Notes: generated by a model not told the origin, from the sequence alone. Counted from the first letter of the stretch, positions 1 through 10,438 are shown. The stretch is DNA of 64,000 nucleotides from Candidatus Albibeggiatoa sp. nov. NOAA (GCA_025800385.1 JAOXRS010000123.1:1-64000), one strand, 5' to 3'. Numbers and translations: made by a program.

Positions 1-187
1 TTATTTTTCCATAAGTACTATTTTTAATACAAATTTCATCTTCATCAGCCAAGTCACCAATACAATGATAGGCAGTTAACACATAATCTGGCGAAATAAA
101 AAAGCCTGTACCACTAAAATGGTTATCCAATAAAACTTTGACTGTTGCTCGTTCTAATAGAGTTCTAACAAGCTGCTCTTTATCCAT
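1..187 (-). CDS. Trypsin-like serine peptidase, N-terminal fragment (runs off the left edge)
   Basis: The reading frame starts at the ATG at 187 and stays open to base 1, giving 62 codons of a longer gene. The segment GTGFFISPDYVLTAYHCIGD (about residues 23-42) is the N-terminal strand and catalytic-His motif of trypsin-fold peptidases (TAxHC). The Asp and Ser of the triad would lie beyond the edge. There is no signal peptide; the protein starts with a short helical stretch, so it is probably cytoplasmic. Its ATG overlaps the TAA of the gene at 187-600 (TAATG), which implies translational coupling. Cytoplasmic trypsin-like proteases of this kind are common effectors or processors in bacterial conflict systems; that role is inference. 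Confidence 0.75.
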   Translation of the reverse strand, partial: MDKEQLVRTLLERATVKVLLDNHFSGTGFFISPDYVLTAYHCIGDLADEDEICIKNSTYGKI

Positions 188-600
188 TAATTACAACCTT
201 CACAAACATGGTCTAAAAAATGGGTTGTTACAATCAATGTCACGGCAACTGCGAACTGCTTTGTGGGTAATAATGGTGAGAAAACCCTTTCATCAATGAG
301 TACTATAATGAAGTCTTGAATTAAACTGGATTCTTCTCGTATTTGCTGCCACCATTCACAGGCTGTTTTTCCATTGAGAAGTTTCTTTTTACACAATGCA
401 TTATGGAAAAAATCTATATGGCGTTTATATAGCTGTTGCCACCAACGAATCGCCATTTTTTTTAATTCTTCAAAAGATGGAAAAGTAGCAATTGGCTCTA
501 AATCAGGGTCTTGGCTAATTTGGGTTTGTTGATACCAATCCTGAAGTAATATTGTTTCATTCTCTAAGTAATTACTAACTAATTCAGCTTGTGCTGTCAT
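187..600 (-). CDS. Hypothetical protein coupled to a trypsin-like peptidase
   Basis: This 137-residue protein is not one I recognise. It is rich in Trp and aromatic residues (two WWQQ-type motifs near residues 52 and 83), has no signal peptide, and is predicted mostly helical. A hydrophobic stretch near the C-terminus (about 113-128) precedes a Cys pair, CEGC, close to the end. Its stop overlaps the start of the peptidase gene by one base, so the two are surely one transcriptional and translational unit. Small unknown proteins beside cytoplasmic trypsin-like peptidases occur in multi-gene conflict systems such as the vWA-MoxR-associated ones; membership here is only a guess. It could be a chaperone, inhibitor or adaptor of the peptidase. 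Confidence 0.6.
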   Translation of the reverse strand: MTAQAELVSNYLENETILLQDWYQQTQISQDPDLEPIATFPSFEELKKMAIRWWQQLYKRHIDFFHNALCKKKLLNGKTACEWWQQIREESSLIQDFIIVLIDERVFSPLLPTKQFAVAVTLIVTTHFLDHVCEGCN

Positions 601-686
601 ACATCATTCCCTCAAAACAACAAAACATAAGTACTCAGGATATTATCAAGCAACCCAGCAAAAAAGCCAAGTCACTTAATTAAATT

Positions 687-3452
687 TTAGATACCTTTAA
701 TTTTCTCCATTTGAGCTTCTAACTGTTGCAAAGCACTAGTGAAATCAGCAACACGTTGTTTCTCAACATTGACGATGTCTTCTGGTGCACGCGCAGTAAA
801 CTTAGGATTATCAAGCTTAGCTTGGCATTTATCCAAATCTTTGCGGATTTTATCCATTTCCTTGGTTAAACGTTGCATTTCTGCATCTTTATCGATTAAA
901 CCTGCCAATGGAATTAATACCTTCATCTCACCGACTAAGGCAATCGCTGATTCTGGTGGATTCGCATCCGCTTCTAACCAAGTGATGGTGTCCAATTTTG
1001 CCAAAGTATTCAACAATACGCGATGAGCTTCTAACTTAGCTTTGTCATCATCCGTACCATTTTGTAACAAGATTTCTAAGCGTTTGCTCGGTGCAATATC
1101 CATTTCTGAGCGAATGCGACGGATGCCTAAAATGAATTGTTTCACCCATGCAATATCTTGTTCTGCTGTATCATCGACTTTATCCGCATCAAATTCAGGA
1201 TAAGGCTGTAACATAATCGTGTCGCCTTGAACCCCTGCCAATGGTGCAACTTTTTGCCACAATTCTTCGGTAATGAATGGGATAAATGGATGCAACAAAC
1301 GTAAAGTGGTTTCTAGCACTCGAACCAATGTGCGACGAGTGCCACGCTGAGCCGCTTCACTTGCACCTTTTTGCAATACAGGCTTAGAGAATTCCACATA
1401 CCAATCACAATACTCGTTCCAAGTGAATTCGTATAACATTTGTGCTGCCAAATCAAAACGATAGGCTTGAATATGTTGATTGACTTCTTGTTCAACTTTT
1501 TGTAAATGCGAAATAATCCAACGATCAGCCAACGACAACTCAACAGGTTCATTACCTAGTCCAGTATCTTGTCCTTCGGTGCTCATCAACACGTAACGGG
1601 TCGCATTCCATAACTTGTTGCAGAAATTACGGTAGCCTTCAATCCGTCCCAAATCAAACCGAATATCACGCCCAGTCGAAGCCAGCGCAGCAAAAGTAAA
1701 ACGCAACGCATCTGTACCAAATGCAGGAATACCATCTGGGAAAGCCTTGCGTGTGACTTTTTCGATTTTGGCTGCCATTTGTGGCTGCATCAAACCTGTG
1801 GTACGTTTTGCAACTAAATCTTCTAGCTCAATACCATCAATCAAATCAATTGGATCAAGTACGTTGCCTTTGGATTTAGACATTTTCTGTCCTTCCGAAT
1901 CACGCACAAGTCCATGAATATACACTTCTTTAAATGGCACATCGCCAATAAATTTAATCCCCATCATAATCATCCGCGCAACCCAGAAGAAAATGATGTC
2001 AAAACCTGTCACAAGCACGCTAGTTGGATAGAAATTGTGTAAGCGTTTGGTGTCGTCTGGCCAGCCTAAAGTGGAAAATGGCCACAATGCAGACGAGAAC
2101 CAAGTGTCTAATACATCGTCATCTTGGCGTAATACCAAGTTTTCGTCTAATTGATATTTTTGTCTGACATGTAATTCAGAATAGCCAACATATTCATTGC
2201 CTTCCGCGTCATACCATGCAGGAATCCGATGCCCCCACCAAATCTGACGACTGATACACCAATCTTCAATATTCCGCATCCATTCAAAATAGGTTTTACT
2301 CCAATTTTCTGGAATAAATTTAATCCGCCCTTGTTCAACCGCTTCGATTGCAGGCTTGGCTAAAGGTTCGACTTTGACATACCACTGGTCAGTTAAAAAC
2401 GGTTCAATCACGACACCACTACGGTCACCGCGTGGGACTTGTAATTTATGTTTATCAACTTTAACTAATAAACCCAAAGCATCTAAATCAGCAACCACTT
2501 GTTTTCTCGCATCATAGCGGTCTAAACCACGATATTTACTTGGTGCATTGTCATTGATTTTGGCATCTTCAGTTAAAATATTAATTTGTTCTAAATCGTG
2601 ACGTTTACCCATTTCATAATCATTGAAATCATGCGCAGGGGTAATTTTCACACAACCCGAACCGAATTCAGGATCAACATAATCATCGGCAATCACAGGG
2701 ATTTTGCGCGATGTTAACGGCAATTCGATAAATTTACCGATGTATTTTTGATAACGCTCATCTTCAGGATGCACAGCGACGGCAGTATCACCCAGCATGG
2801 TTTCTGGACGGGTGGTTGCGACAACCATATCACCGCTACCATCATCTAACGGGTAACGCAAATGCCAGAGAGAGCCGTTTTCTTCTTCGGAAACCACTTC
2901 TAAATCGGACACTGCCGTATGCAACACAGGGTCCCAGTTGACTAAACGCTTACCACGATAAATCAAGCCTTCATCATATAAACGCACAAACACTTCACGC
3001 ACAGCATGAGACAAACCATCATCCATGGTGAAACGCTCATGTTCCCAGTCTAATGATGCTCCCATACGGCGTAATTGTTGAGTAATTTTACCGCCCGATT
3101 CTTTTTTCCAATCCCACACTTTTTCGGTAAAAGCATCACGCCCTAAATCATGACGAGATTGACCTTCCGCAGCCAGTTTACGCTCGACCACCATTTGAGT
3201 GGCAATCCCCGCGTGGTCACAACCTGCTTGCCACAAGGTGTTATGCCCTTGCATCCGATTGTAACGAGTAAGTAAATCCATGATGGTATCTTGAAACGCA
3301 TGACCCATATGCAATGTACCCGTCACGTTCGGCGGCGGAATCATAATGCAATAGCTTGAGTCACCTTGATGAGACGGGGCGAAGTAGTTTTTCTGCTCCC
3401 ATGTTTGATACCAACTTTGTTCAATGGCGTGCGGATTATAGGTTTTTTCCAT
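687..3452 (-). CDS. valS: Valyl-tRNA synthetase
   Basis: This class I aminoacyl-tRNA synthetase charges tRNA-Val with valine. At 921 residues it is a normal length. The HIGH-type signature HMGH lies at 48-51 and KMSKS at 523-527. The CP1 editing domain, which hydrolyses mischarged Thr-tRNA, is marked by [11 protein letters not shown] (about 212-222). The C-terminal 60 residues are a charged coiled coil, the usual tRNA-binding arm of ValS. The ATG at 3452 is placed by family alignment; no good Shine-Dalgarno is visible. It is encoded alone on the minus strand, divergent from the glycan genes. Confidence 0.98.
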   Translation of the reverse strand: MEKTYNPHAIEQSWYQTWEQKNYFAPSHQGDSSYCIMIPPPNVTGTLHMGHAFQDTIMDLLTRYNRMQGHNTLWQAGCDHAGIATQMVVERKLAAEGQSRHDLGRDAFTEKVWDWKKESGGKITQQLRRMGASLDWEHERFTMDDGLSHAVREVFVRLYDEGLIYRGKRLVNWDPVLHTAVSDLEVVSEEENGSLWHLRYPLDDGSGDMVVATTRPETMLGDTAVAVHPEDERYQKYIGKFIELPLTSRKIPVIADDYVDPEFGSGCVKITPAHDFNDYEMGKRHDLEQINILTEDAKINDNAPSKYRGLDRYDARKQVVADLDALGLLVKVDKHKLQVPRGDRSGVVIEPFLTDQWYVKVEPLAKPAIEAVEQGRIKFIPENWSKTYFEWMRNIEDWCISRQIWWGHRIPAWYDAEGNEYVGYSELHVRQKYQLDENLVLRQDDDVLDTWFSSALWPFSTLGWPDDTKRLHNFYPTSVLVTGFDIIFFWVARMIMMGIKFIGDVPFKEVYIHGLVRDSEGQKMSKSKGNVLDPIDLIDGIELEDLVAKRTTGLMQPQMAAKIEKVTRKAFPDGIPAFGTDALRFTFAALASTGRDIRFDLGRIEGYRNFCNKLWNATRYVLMSTEGQDTGLGNEPVELSLADRWIISHLQKVEQEVNQHIQAYRFDLAAQMLYEFTWNEYCDWYVEFSKPVLQKGASEAAQRGTRRTLVRVLETTLRLLHPFIPFITEELWQKVAPLAGVQGDTIMLQPYPEFDADKVDDTAEQDIAWVKQFILGIRRIRSEMDIAPSKRLEILLQNGTDDDKAKLEAHRVLLNTLAKLDTITWLEADANPPESAIALVGEMKVLIPLAGLIDKDAEMQRLTKEMDKIRKDLDKCQAKLDNPKFTARAPEDIVNVEKQRVADFTSALQQLEAQMEKIKGI

Positions 3453-3745
3453 GTTGTTATAGTCGTCTCTTTCTGAAAAAAATATTTTATTATAGCTTAG
3501 ATTGAATTGATACTTGAGAGTAAAAAAAGAGAAAGTTAGGCAATTAGTTTATTTGTACACAATATTGTTCGCTACCATTTATTTTTGGCACTTCTATTTG
3601 GTTAAATTTCTACACTAGATTTAGGCATGACCATAAAACACTTGGTAGATAGCATTTACTCATCAAAAGATTCAAATTTACACCTTGCATCCTAAGTGTA
3701 TATCTATTATAAGTGTTCGTTTCACTTGCTTTTGTTTGTAAAGAA

Positions 3746-4339
3746 ATGACAGCCAAACGTTTATTTGATCTCTTCTTTGTCATCCTTGGTTTGATTGTGC
3801 TCAGCCCATTGCTTATCTTCATTGCAATTTGGGTGAAGTTAGACAGCCGAGGCACGATTTTTTTTCTACAAACACGCGTCGGACAACATGGCAAATTATT
3901 TAAAATTATAAAATTCCGCACCATGTCAATGAATAATGACGGCTTAAAGCTAACTATTGGCGAAGATCGACGCATTACACGTTCTGGATATTTTTTACGC
4001 AAATATAAACTGGATGAATTGCCTCAACTGTTCAACGTATTAAAAGGCGATATGAGCTTGGTAGGCCCGCGCCCTGAAGTACCAGAATATGTGGCCTATT
4101 ACCCTGATGAAATTAAAGATATGGTGTTATCTGTGCCCGTTGGTATTACAGATAATGCATCGATTGAATTTAGAGATGAAAGTGAACTACTAGCCACCTC
4201 GCAACAACCTGAAACAGACTATATTCAAAAGATTTTACCGATCAAGTTAGCCTATCATCAGCAATATGTGAATGAGCGTACGCTATGGTTAGATGTTGGT
4301 TTAATTTTTAAAACATTGGCAAAGGTATTTATTCGCTAA
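3746..4339 (+). CDS. Lipid-carrier sugar-1-phosphate transferase (bacterial sugar transferase, PglC/WcaJ-like)
   Basis: About 197 residues. It transfers a phosphosugar from a UDP-sugar to undecaprenyl phosphate, the first step in building a surface glycan or O-unit, at the inner membrane. Visible are the N-terminal reentrant/transmembrane helix (LFDLFFVILGLIVLSPLL), the block RVGQHGKLFKIIKFRTM and the block GDMSLVGPRPE, all typical of the family. Its small size matches the minimal PglC-type catalytic domain rather than the long polytopic WbaP type. I chose the ATG at 3746, just before TAKRLFDL, over an upstream ATG at 3713 that would add 11 unconserved residues. Its TAA overlaps the ATG of the next gene (TAATG). 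The exact sugar is unknown. Confidence 0.92.
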   Translation: MTAKRLFDLFFVILGLIVLSPLLIFIAIWVKLDSRGTIFFLQTRVGQHGKLFKIIKFRTMSMNNDGLKLTIGEDRRITRSGYFLRKYKLDELPQLFNVLKGDMSLVGPRPEVPEYVAYYPDEIKDMVLSVPVGITDNASIEFRDESELLATSQQPETDYIQKILPIKLAYHQQYVNERTLWLDVGLIFKTLAKVFIR

Positions 4340-6180
4340 TGTCCCGTTTACATCATGTGCCGATTCTAATTTATGACGCATTAATGGCTGGCTTGGCATG
4401 GGTGCTGGCCATTTTGGTGCGTTATAACTTCCAACCTAATACTGAAGATTTTGCAGCAATCTACCTGTTTCCTATTGTGATGGGTGTACAAGTTTGGATT
4501 GCATGGCGTAGTGGCTTGCAACGTGGAATTTGGCGTTATGCCAGTATGCACGATGTGCGCTTGATGCTGAATGCGGCTTTTTCTGGCATTTTAGTTTCTG
4601 CATTGATTTTGTTTATTCTGATGCGTTTAGAGAATATTCCGCGTTCTTCGCTGATTTTCTATCCTTTTATACTTATCATTTTATGGGGATTGCCACGTTT
4701 AGCTTATCGTTTATGGTGTGAGCACTCATTTAGCTTTTTCCATCCGCCAACTCATCAACAAAAAGTTTTGATTTTAGGGGCAGGTACGTCGGGTGATATG
4801 CTAGTGCGTGATATGGTCAGAACCCCACAATACGGTTATCTTCCCGTTGGCTTTTTAGACGACCAAGCTAAATTGTTAGGCGGTAAATTACATGGCGTGC
4901 CTGTGCTGGGCTCAATTGATGATTTGCAACAAGTGGTGGATGAACTTGATATTGATGTGATTCTTATCGCCATGCCGTCGGCCACGGATGAGCAAATGCG
5001 GCGAGTTGTAGAATTATGCGAACAAAGCCACGTGCCCTTTAGAACCTTGCCTAAATTAGATAATGTGGTCAACGGTCAAGTTGATTTAACCACTTTACGC
5101 GATGTATCGATTGATGATTTATTAGGGCGGGCAAAAGTTGAGCTGGAATGGCAAACAATCCAAACTAACTTACAGAAAAAAACTGTGATGGTCACAGGTG
5201 GTGGCGGTTCAATTGGCTCTGAGCTATGCCGTCAAGTTGCCAAACTAGACCCTAAGCAACTGATTATATTTGAACGTTCTGAATTTAATTTATATCAAAT
5301 TGAACTGCAATTACGCCAAACGTATCCATCTTTGACACTTCATGCATGTTTAGGTGATATTACCGATAAAATCACTCTTGAACATATTTTACAACGCTAT
5401 CAGCCTCAAGTAATTTTCCATGCTGCAGCGTATAAACATGTGCCAATGTTACAAGATCAAGTACGTCAAGCAGCTTACAATAACATACTGGGTACAAAGC
5501 GTTTAGCTGATTTAGCCAGCCAATATCAATGTGAAACATTTGTGATGATTTCAACTGACAAGGCGGTGAATCCAACTAACGTGATGGGCACAACAAAACG
5601 CATTGCGGAAATTTATTGTCAAGGCTTAAACGAGCGCACAGAAACCAAGTTTATTACGGTCAGATTTGGTAATGTCTTGGGATCAGCGGGTAGTGTTGTG
5701 CCTTTGTTTAAACAGCAAATTCGGCGCGGAGGGCCTGTTACGGTTACGCATCCCGAGATTTCCCGTTATTTTATGACGATTCCCGAAGCCTGTCAGTTGA
5801 TTTTACAAGGTGGCGCAATGGGACAAGGTGGGGAAATTTTTGTATTAGATATGGGCAAACCAATTAAGATTCGCTATCTTGCAGAGCAACTGATTCGTTT
5901 ATCAGGCAAAATCCCCGATCAAGATATTAAAATTCAATATACTGGCTTGCGGGCAGGTGAAAAACTGCATGAAGAATTATTTCATGATGAAGAAGAGTTT
6001 GCACAAACCCGCCATCAAAAAATTCTACTTGCATTGCATCGGACTAACCATTGGGAACGTACCCAAGATTTATTACAAAAGATGGAACAGGCTTGTGATG
6101 TCTATGATGAAGTGGTAATTCTACAGATGCTAAAGATTTTAGTGCCTGAAATGCATTCAGAAAAAGTATTGAAGGTTTAA
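4339..6180 (+). CDS. Membrane nucleotide-sugar 4,6-dehydratase/epimerase (CapD/WbpM/PglF family)
   Basis: This 613-residue protein is a long-form nucleotide-sugar dehydratase that probably makes a UDP-4-keto-6-deoxy-HexNAc. Four transmembrane helices occupy about 10-125. A first Rossmann-like domain follows (VLILGAGTSGDM, about 148), then a catalytic SDR domain with VMVTGGGGSIGSELC (about 284), HAAAYKHVPML and NVMGTTKR. In this family the usual YxxxK is MxxxK, as seen here. It is translationally coupled to the upstream sugar transferase, the classical pairing that makes and loads a glycan initiator. The rest of the glycan pathway is not here: downstream comes only a decayed TPR gene, so the locus is a fragment or works with genes elsewhere. 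Confidence 0.93.
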   Translation: MSRLHHVPILIYDALMAGLAWVLAILVRYNFQPNTEDFAAIYLFPIVMGVQVWIAWRSGLQRGIWRYASMHDVRLMLNAAFSGILVSALILFILMRLENIPRSSLIFYPFILIILWGLPRLAYRLWCEHSFSFFHPPTHQQKVLILGAGTSGDMLVRDMVRTPQYGYLPVGFLDDQAKLLGGKLHGVPVLGSIDDLQQVVDELDIDVILIAMPSATDEQMRRVVELCEQSHVPFRTLPKLDNVVNGQVDLTTLRDVSIDDLLGRAKVELEWQTIQTNLQKKTVMVTGGGGSIGSELCRQVAKLDPKQLIIFERSEFNLYQIELQLRQTYPSLTLHACLGDITDKITLEHILQRYQPQVIFHAAAYKHVPMLQDQVRQAAYNNILGTKRLADLASQYQCETFVMISTDKAVNPTNVMGTTKRIAEIYCQGLNERTETKFITVRFGNVLGSAGSVVPLFKQQIRRGGPVTVTHPEISRYFMTIPEACQLILQGGAMGQGGEIFVLDMGKPIKIRYLAEQLIRLSGKIPDQDIKIQYTGLRAGEKLHEELFHDEEEFAQTRHQKILLALHRTNHWERTQDLLQKMEQACDVYDEVVILQMLKILVPEMHSEKVLKV

Positions 6181-6566
6181 CAATAAAGTCTGGACGTGGA
6201 CGAAAAAAGCCATCTTAGATATAAAGCAAGACAGAGTTCTAGTCAAATTGGTTGTTCAGTAAGATCATCAGTGTTTGAAACAAAAGAGATTTTGGAAAGA
6301 GTTAAAGGAACATTTCAAAACCTCAAGGATTATACCAAGAAGCCATAGGCATATATGAGCTTGTTTTAGGAAAAAAAAGCATTAGCTATTTAAATATGAT
6401 TGGAAATCTTGTATCACCCCGTAAAAATCAAGAATAATATGAAGAAGTTTCCCCTTTATACAAGCACGTTTTAGACGCTTTTATCAATATGGAACATCTT
6501 AACGCAACAATAATTCAAGAAGAGTATGAAAATTGTTGAAAAAAGTTACAGAAAAGAATAGTTATC
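6181..6566 (+). pseudogene. Decayed TPR gene, third tandem paralogue
   Basis: No open gene is left, but translated fragments match the two intact TPR genes that follow. From about 6331 the frame reads LYQEAIGIYELVLGKK, the repeat consensus. After a stop, YEEVSPLYKHVLDAFINMEH matches the last repeat of the next gene (PLYQKSLSIFVNILGEEH). The tail EEYENC, a stop, then KKLQKRI and INEQGN matches its C-terminus NNYEVCLKEYHEKIANEQGN. A 12-base match to the gene at 8315 (CAATAAAGTCTG) begins directly after the dehydratase stop. At least two in-frame stops and lost repeats show it is dead. Confidence 0.75.
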
Positions 6567-6567
6567 A

Positions 6568-8346
6568 ATGAACAAGGAAACTCAAAGAAAGTGGGCTGAG
6601 TTTGCGCTCAATGCAGTTAACGAAGACTTTCCTGACCCCCAAAATACTGACAATTGGAAAGTGTGTGAAGAGTTATTAGGTTGTGCTTTAGAGTGTAAAG
6701 AAAGTATTGTCTTATATCATATAGATACAGATATAGCTGCATACTTATTAAATCAAACCGCTTTATATTTGCAAATTAAAAAATCTAGCTATGCACTAGC
6801 CTTGAATTTATATTTAATATCATTAGACATCAATAAAAAAATGTTTAAGGAACAACATCCTAATTATGCTAATAGTTTAAGTAACATTGCAGAACTCCAT
6901 CGTGTACAAGGGCAATATCAAGACGCTCTATCTTTATACAAAAAAATTCTTGATATTAGAAAAAATACGGTAGGCAAGCAGCACCTCGATTATGCCCAAA
7001 GCCTGAATAACCTCAGTGTTACATATGAAAATATAGGTAAATATAAGCAAGCGTTGTCTTTATGCCAAGAAGCACTCAATATTAAAAGAGCTATTTTAGG
7101 TGAATACCATCCTGATTATGCAACGAATCTTAATAATCTTGCCCATTTATACTACACCCAAGATGATTTAGATAATGCTCTAAAATTACATCAGGAAACA
7201 TTGGATATACGCAAACAAATTTTTGGTACAGAACACCCTAGCTATGCTCAAAGCCTGAACAACCTCTCAGGAGTATATGAGGTTTTAGGATATTATGAAA
7301 AATCAATCCCATTATTACAAAAAGCACTGTCTATTAATAAAAGAATTCTAGGTGAGCATCACCCCGAATATAGTAAAAATTTACATAATCTTGCTTATGC
7401 TTATCAAGCTCAAGGAAAGTATGCAGAAGCTCTATCATTGTTTAACAAAGCATTGACAACTAGTGAAAAAATATTTGGGAAATTCCACCTTGACTATGCA
7501 ACTGCTACTCGACATATTGCTTTGTTATATAAATCTCAAGGTCAATATGATAAGGCTAAGCATTTAATATATCAGGCGTTAAATATTTATGAGCGAATAT
7601 TAGGTAAAATATTACATCCCGACTATGCTGCTTGTTACGATTATCTTGCTAGCATATACCGAATTCAGGATAATTATGAAAAAGCATTATTTTTTTCTGA
7701 GAAATCTTTAGAAATAAACCAAAAAGTTTTTGGGGAGCTTCACTCTCATTATGCTCAAAGCCTCTATGGACTTGCTGATTTATATCGACACCAAGGCCAT
7801 TATCAGCAAGCACTGCCTTTATTAGAAAAATCACTAAATATTACTGAGCAAACAGTGGGAAAATTGCATCATCGTTATGCTACAAGCCTAAATAGTATTG
7901 CACATATCTACCAAGCTTTGGGAAAGACTGAAGATGCTTTTTCTTTATTTCAAGCAGTGTTACAAATTCGAGAACAAGTTTCAGGGAAACAACATCCTAG
8001 TTATGCCCAGAGTTTACACAATATTGCAAAATTATATCGAGAAAAAGGAGAGTATGAAAAAGCCCTTCATTTTTATAAACAAGCTCTAATTGTGAAAGAA
8101 TCTATTTTTGGAGAGAATCACATTGATTGTGCAAACACATTGAATAGTATAGCTTTATTATATGATGATTTAGGACACTATCAGAAAGCTTTACCCCTAT
8201 ACCAAAAGTCACTTAGTATTTTTGTAAATATCTTAGGAGAGGAACATTCATATACAAAAAAGATACAAAATAATTACGAAGTCTGTCTAAAAGAATATCA
8301 TGAGAAAATAGCCAATGAACAAGGAAACGCAGAAAAAATGGGCTGA
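6568..8346 (+). CDS. TPR array protein (kinesin-light-chain-like repeats), STAND-type without the NTPase
   Basis: The 592 residues consist of an N-terminal helical segment (1 to about 65) followed by about 12 TPR units of 42 residues. The unit consensus is roughly GKxHPxYAxSLNNLA then LYxxQGQYEKALxLYQxAL (TPR_10/TPR_12). The N-terminal segment (KWAEFALNAVNEDFPDPQN, then W, CEELLGCAL) resembles the linker that follows the winged-helix part of NB-ARC/STAND proteins, so this looks like the sensor half alone. There is no signal peptide or catalytic motif; a protein-binding scaffold is the natural role. The gene arose by tandem duplication: its last codons contain the start of the next copy. It is AT-rich like its neighbours. 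Confidence 0.88.
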   Translation: MNKETQRKWAEFALNAVNEDFPDPQNTDNWKVCEELLGCALECKESIVLYHIDTDIAAYLLNQTALYLQIKKSSYALALNLYLISLDINKKMFKEQHPNYANSLSNIAELHRVQGQYQDALSLYKKILDIRKNTVGKQHLDYAQSLNNLSVTYENIGKYKQALSLCQEALNIKRAILGEYHPDYATNLNNLAHLYYTQDDLDNALKLHQETLDIRKQIFGTEHPSYAQSLNNLSGVYEVLGYYEKSIPLLQKALSINKRILGEHHPEYSKNLHNLAYAYQAQGKYAEALSLFNKALTTSEKIFGKFHLDYATATRHIALLYKSQGQYDKAKHLIYQALNIYERILGKILHPDYAACYDYLASIYRIQDNYEKALFFSEKSLEINQKVFGELHSHYAQSLYGLADLYRHQGHYQQALPLLEKSLNITEQTVGKLHHRYATSLNSIAHIYQALGKTEDAFSLFQAVLQIREQVSGKQHPSYAQSLHNIAKLYREKGEYEKALHFYKQALIVKESIFGENHIDCANTLNSIALLYDDLGHYQKALPLYQKSLSIFVNILGEEHSYTKKIQNNYEVCLKEYHEKIANEQGNAEKMG

Positions 8347-10174
8347 ATTAGCAATAAAGTCTGTTGAAAGAGACTTTCCAAATCCACAAAATATTGATAA
8401 CTGGTTAGAGTGTAAAGAATTACTAGACTGTGCTTTACTATGTGTTGAGCATGTTAATGTATATTTTATACAAACAGATATATCGGCATTTCTACTCAGT
8501 CGAACGGGTATATATTTAAAAATACAAGCAAGATTTAAAGAGGCGATACCATTATTTCAAACTGTATTGAGTATTCGAAGCAAATTAGTTGGAAAGCAAC
8601 ATCCTGATTATGCATCTACACTCAATAATCTTGCTGAGGCATTTAATTCCCAAGGACAGTACCAGCAAGCTCTATCCTTATATAAAGAGGCTTTGCATAT
8701 CATTGGACAATCTTTGGGTAAGCAACACCCTTCTTATGCAACCATTCTTAATAATTTAGGTTTGTTGTGGTATGTCCAAGGGCAATATGAGCAAGCATTG
8801 TCTTTATATCATGCAGCCTTAGATATCCACCAAATGCTCGGACATTCACATCCTGATTATGCAGCAAATTTAGGTAATATTGCTGGCTTATATCGGGCAT
8901 TGGGGCAATATGAGCAAGCTTTACCACTATATCAAGAAAATTTACAAATAACAGCTCAAATCTTAGGTAAACAGCATCCAGATTATGCAATATCCCTTAA
9001 TAATCTAGCTTGTTTATACCACTCAATAGGAGACTATGAACAAGCATTGGCATTACATAAGGATGCTTTAGATATTCGAGAAAAATTATTTGGTAAACAG
9101 CATCCTGAATATGCGCAAAGCTTAAATAATCTTGCAAAAGTATATGAGTTATATGGCCAATATGAAAAAGCATTCAGCCTATCTAAAGTCTCTTTAGGTA
9201 TTGTAGAGCAAACATTAGGTCAGCAAAATCTAACTTATGCTATGAGCTTGCTGAATCTTGCAGGGTTATATGAGTCTCAAGGACATTATAAACAAGCATT
9301 GCCATTATATAATCAAGTATTGAGTCTTCGTGAAAAAATATTAGGGAAAAAGCATCCTGATTATGCGGCTGTTTTAAATAATATTGCAGGTCTATATGAG
9401 TTGTTAGGCGAATATAATAAAGCTTTTTCCTTATATCAAGAGGATTTACAAATTACGGAAGAGGTTTTAGGTAAACAACATATTGATTATGCTTTTGGTC
9501 TGAACAACCTTGCTTATTTGTACAAATCTCAAGGCCAGTATGCACTTGCTCAACCGTTATATGAAGAATCATTACGTATCCTTGTAGAGTCAATAGGTAA
9601 AGATAACCCTTACTATGCTGCTAACCTTAACAATCTTGGATATCTGTATCATCAAAAGCAACAATATGATAAAGCTTTTTCTTTATATCATGAAGCGATG
9701 GAAATTAGAGAAAGAATACTAGGAAACCAACACCCTGACTATGCACAAAGCCTAAATAACCTTGCAAGGCTTTACGAATCGCAAGGAAAATATGAAAAAG
9801 CATTACCTTTATACCAAGAGGATTTGTGTATTACTGAACAAGCGCTAGGCAAACAGCACCCTGATTATGCAATCAGTGCTAATAATATTGCTGGTTTATA
9901 TCAATCTTTAGGAAAGTTTGACCAAGCTTTATACTTTTATAGAGAAGCATTAAATATTCGAGCGCAATTATTTGGCCGTCAACATCCTGACTATGCTCAA
10001 ACACTTGGAAGCCTTGCTAATTTATATCAAACCTTAGGTCAATATGAACAGGCCTTACCTTTATTTGAGAAGTCTTTAAAAATTCTGTGTGACGTTTTGG
10101 GTGAACAGCATCCTGACGTAAACGTTGTACAAGATAATTATGCAGCGTGTTTAAAAAAATCTTGTGAGGAATAA
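8315..10174 (+). CDS. TPR array protein, tandem paralogue
   Basis: The 619 residues have the same plan as the previous gene: an N-terminal segment (MNKETQKKWAELAIKSVERD) and about 13 units of 42 residues, with the highly regular GKQHPDYAxSLNNLAxLY core. The start lies 32 bases inside the upstream gene, in another frame, so translation is probably coupled. The starting ten residues are almost identical to those of the upstream copy. The repeats are more regular than in the upstream copy, suggesting more recent internal duplication or homogenisation. No effector or NTPase domain is present. Function is unknown; recognition or binding of a protein partner is likely. Confidence 0.88.
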   Translation: MNKETQKKWAELAIKSVERDFPNPQNIDNWLECKELLDCALLCVEHVNVYFIQTDISAFLLSRTGIYLKIQARFKEAIPLFQTVLSIRSKLVGKQHPDYASTLNNLAEAFNSQGQYQQALSLYKEALHIIGQSLGKQHPSYATILNNLGLLWYVQGQYEQALSLYHAALDIHQMLGHSHPDYAANLGNIAGLYRALGQYEQALPLYQENLQITAQILGKQHPDYAISLNNLACLYHSIGDYEQALALHKDALDIREKLFGKQHPEYAQSLNNLAKVYELYGQYEKAFSLSKVSLGIVEQTLGQQNLTYAMSLLNLAGLYESQGHYKQALPLYNQVLSLREKILGKKHPDYAAVLNNIAGLYELLGEYNKAFSLYQEDLQITEEVLGKQHIDYAFGLNNLAYLYKSQGQYALAQPLYEESLRILVESIGKDNPYYAANLNNLGYLYHQKQQYDKAFSLYHEAMEIRERILGNQHPDYAQSLNNLARLYESQGKYEKALPLYQEDLCITEQALGKQHPDYAISANNIAGLYQSLGKFDQALYFYREALNIRAQLFGRQHPDYAQTLGSLANLYQTLGQYEQALPLFEKSLKILCDVLGEQHPDVNVVQDNYAACLKKSCEE

Positions 10175-10438
10175 AGGGATGATTATGTATTCCATTTATT
10201 CTCAAACACATGAGGTGGCAGGTCAGGCCACTATTGCTTAATTAGAGTAGTTTGGGGAAATAATATTGATAAGAATAAGAAACTTGTAGAATTTAGCTAA
10301 TTGACTAAGGCTATGTTTGTTAGAGCTTTGACCCGCTAGATATAGAAATAATGGGTTCAAATTTAATAATCAGGCGACGCATTAAGCCCACAATACTCTA
10401 AATGCCCCAAATCAATAAAAGTAATCTAATATTTAAAA
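10175..10438. other. Intergenic region after the TPR genes
   Basis: AT-rich sequence between convergent genes. A small G+C hairpin is visible near 10212-10234 (GTGGC, then GCCAC) without a T-run, so it is at best a weak terminator. No coding sequence could be supported. Confidence 0.4.

Noticed and set aside
739-1026. A 95-codon rightward open frame inside valS
   Set aside because: It is antisense to valS, has no family features and no own ribosome-binding site; it follows from the codon bias of the real gene.
7649-8089. Open frames of 61-63 codons within the TPR genes
   Set aside because: They are shadow frames of the repetitive TPR sequence.
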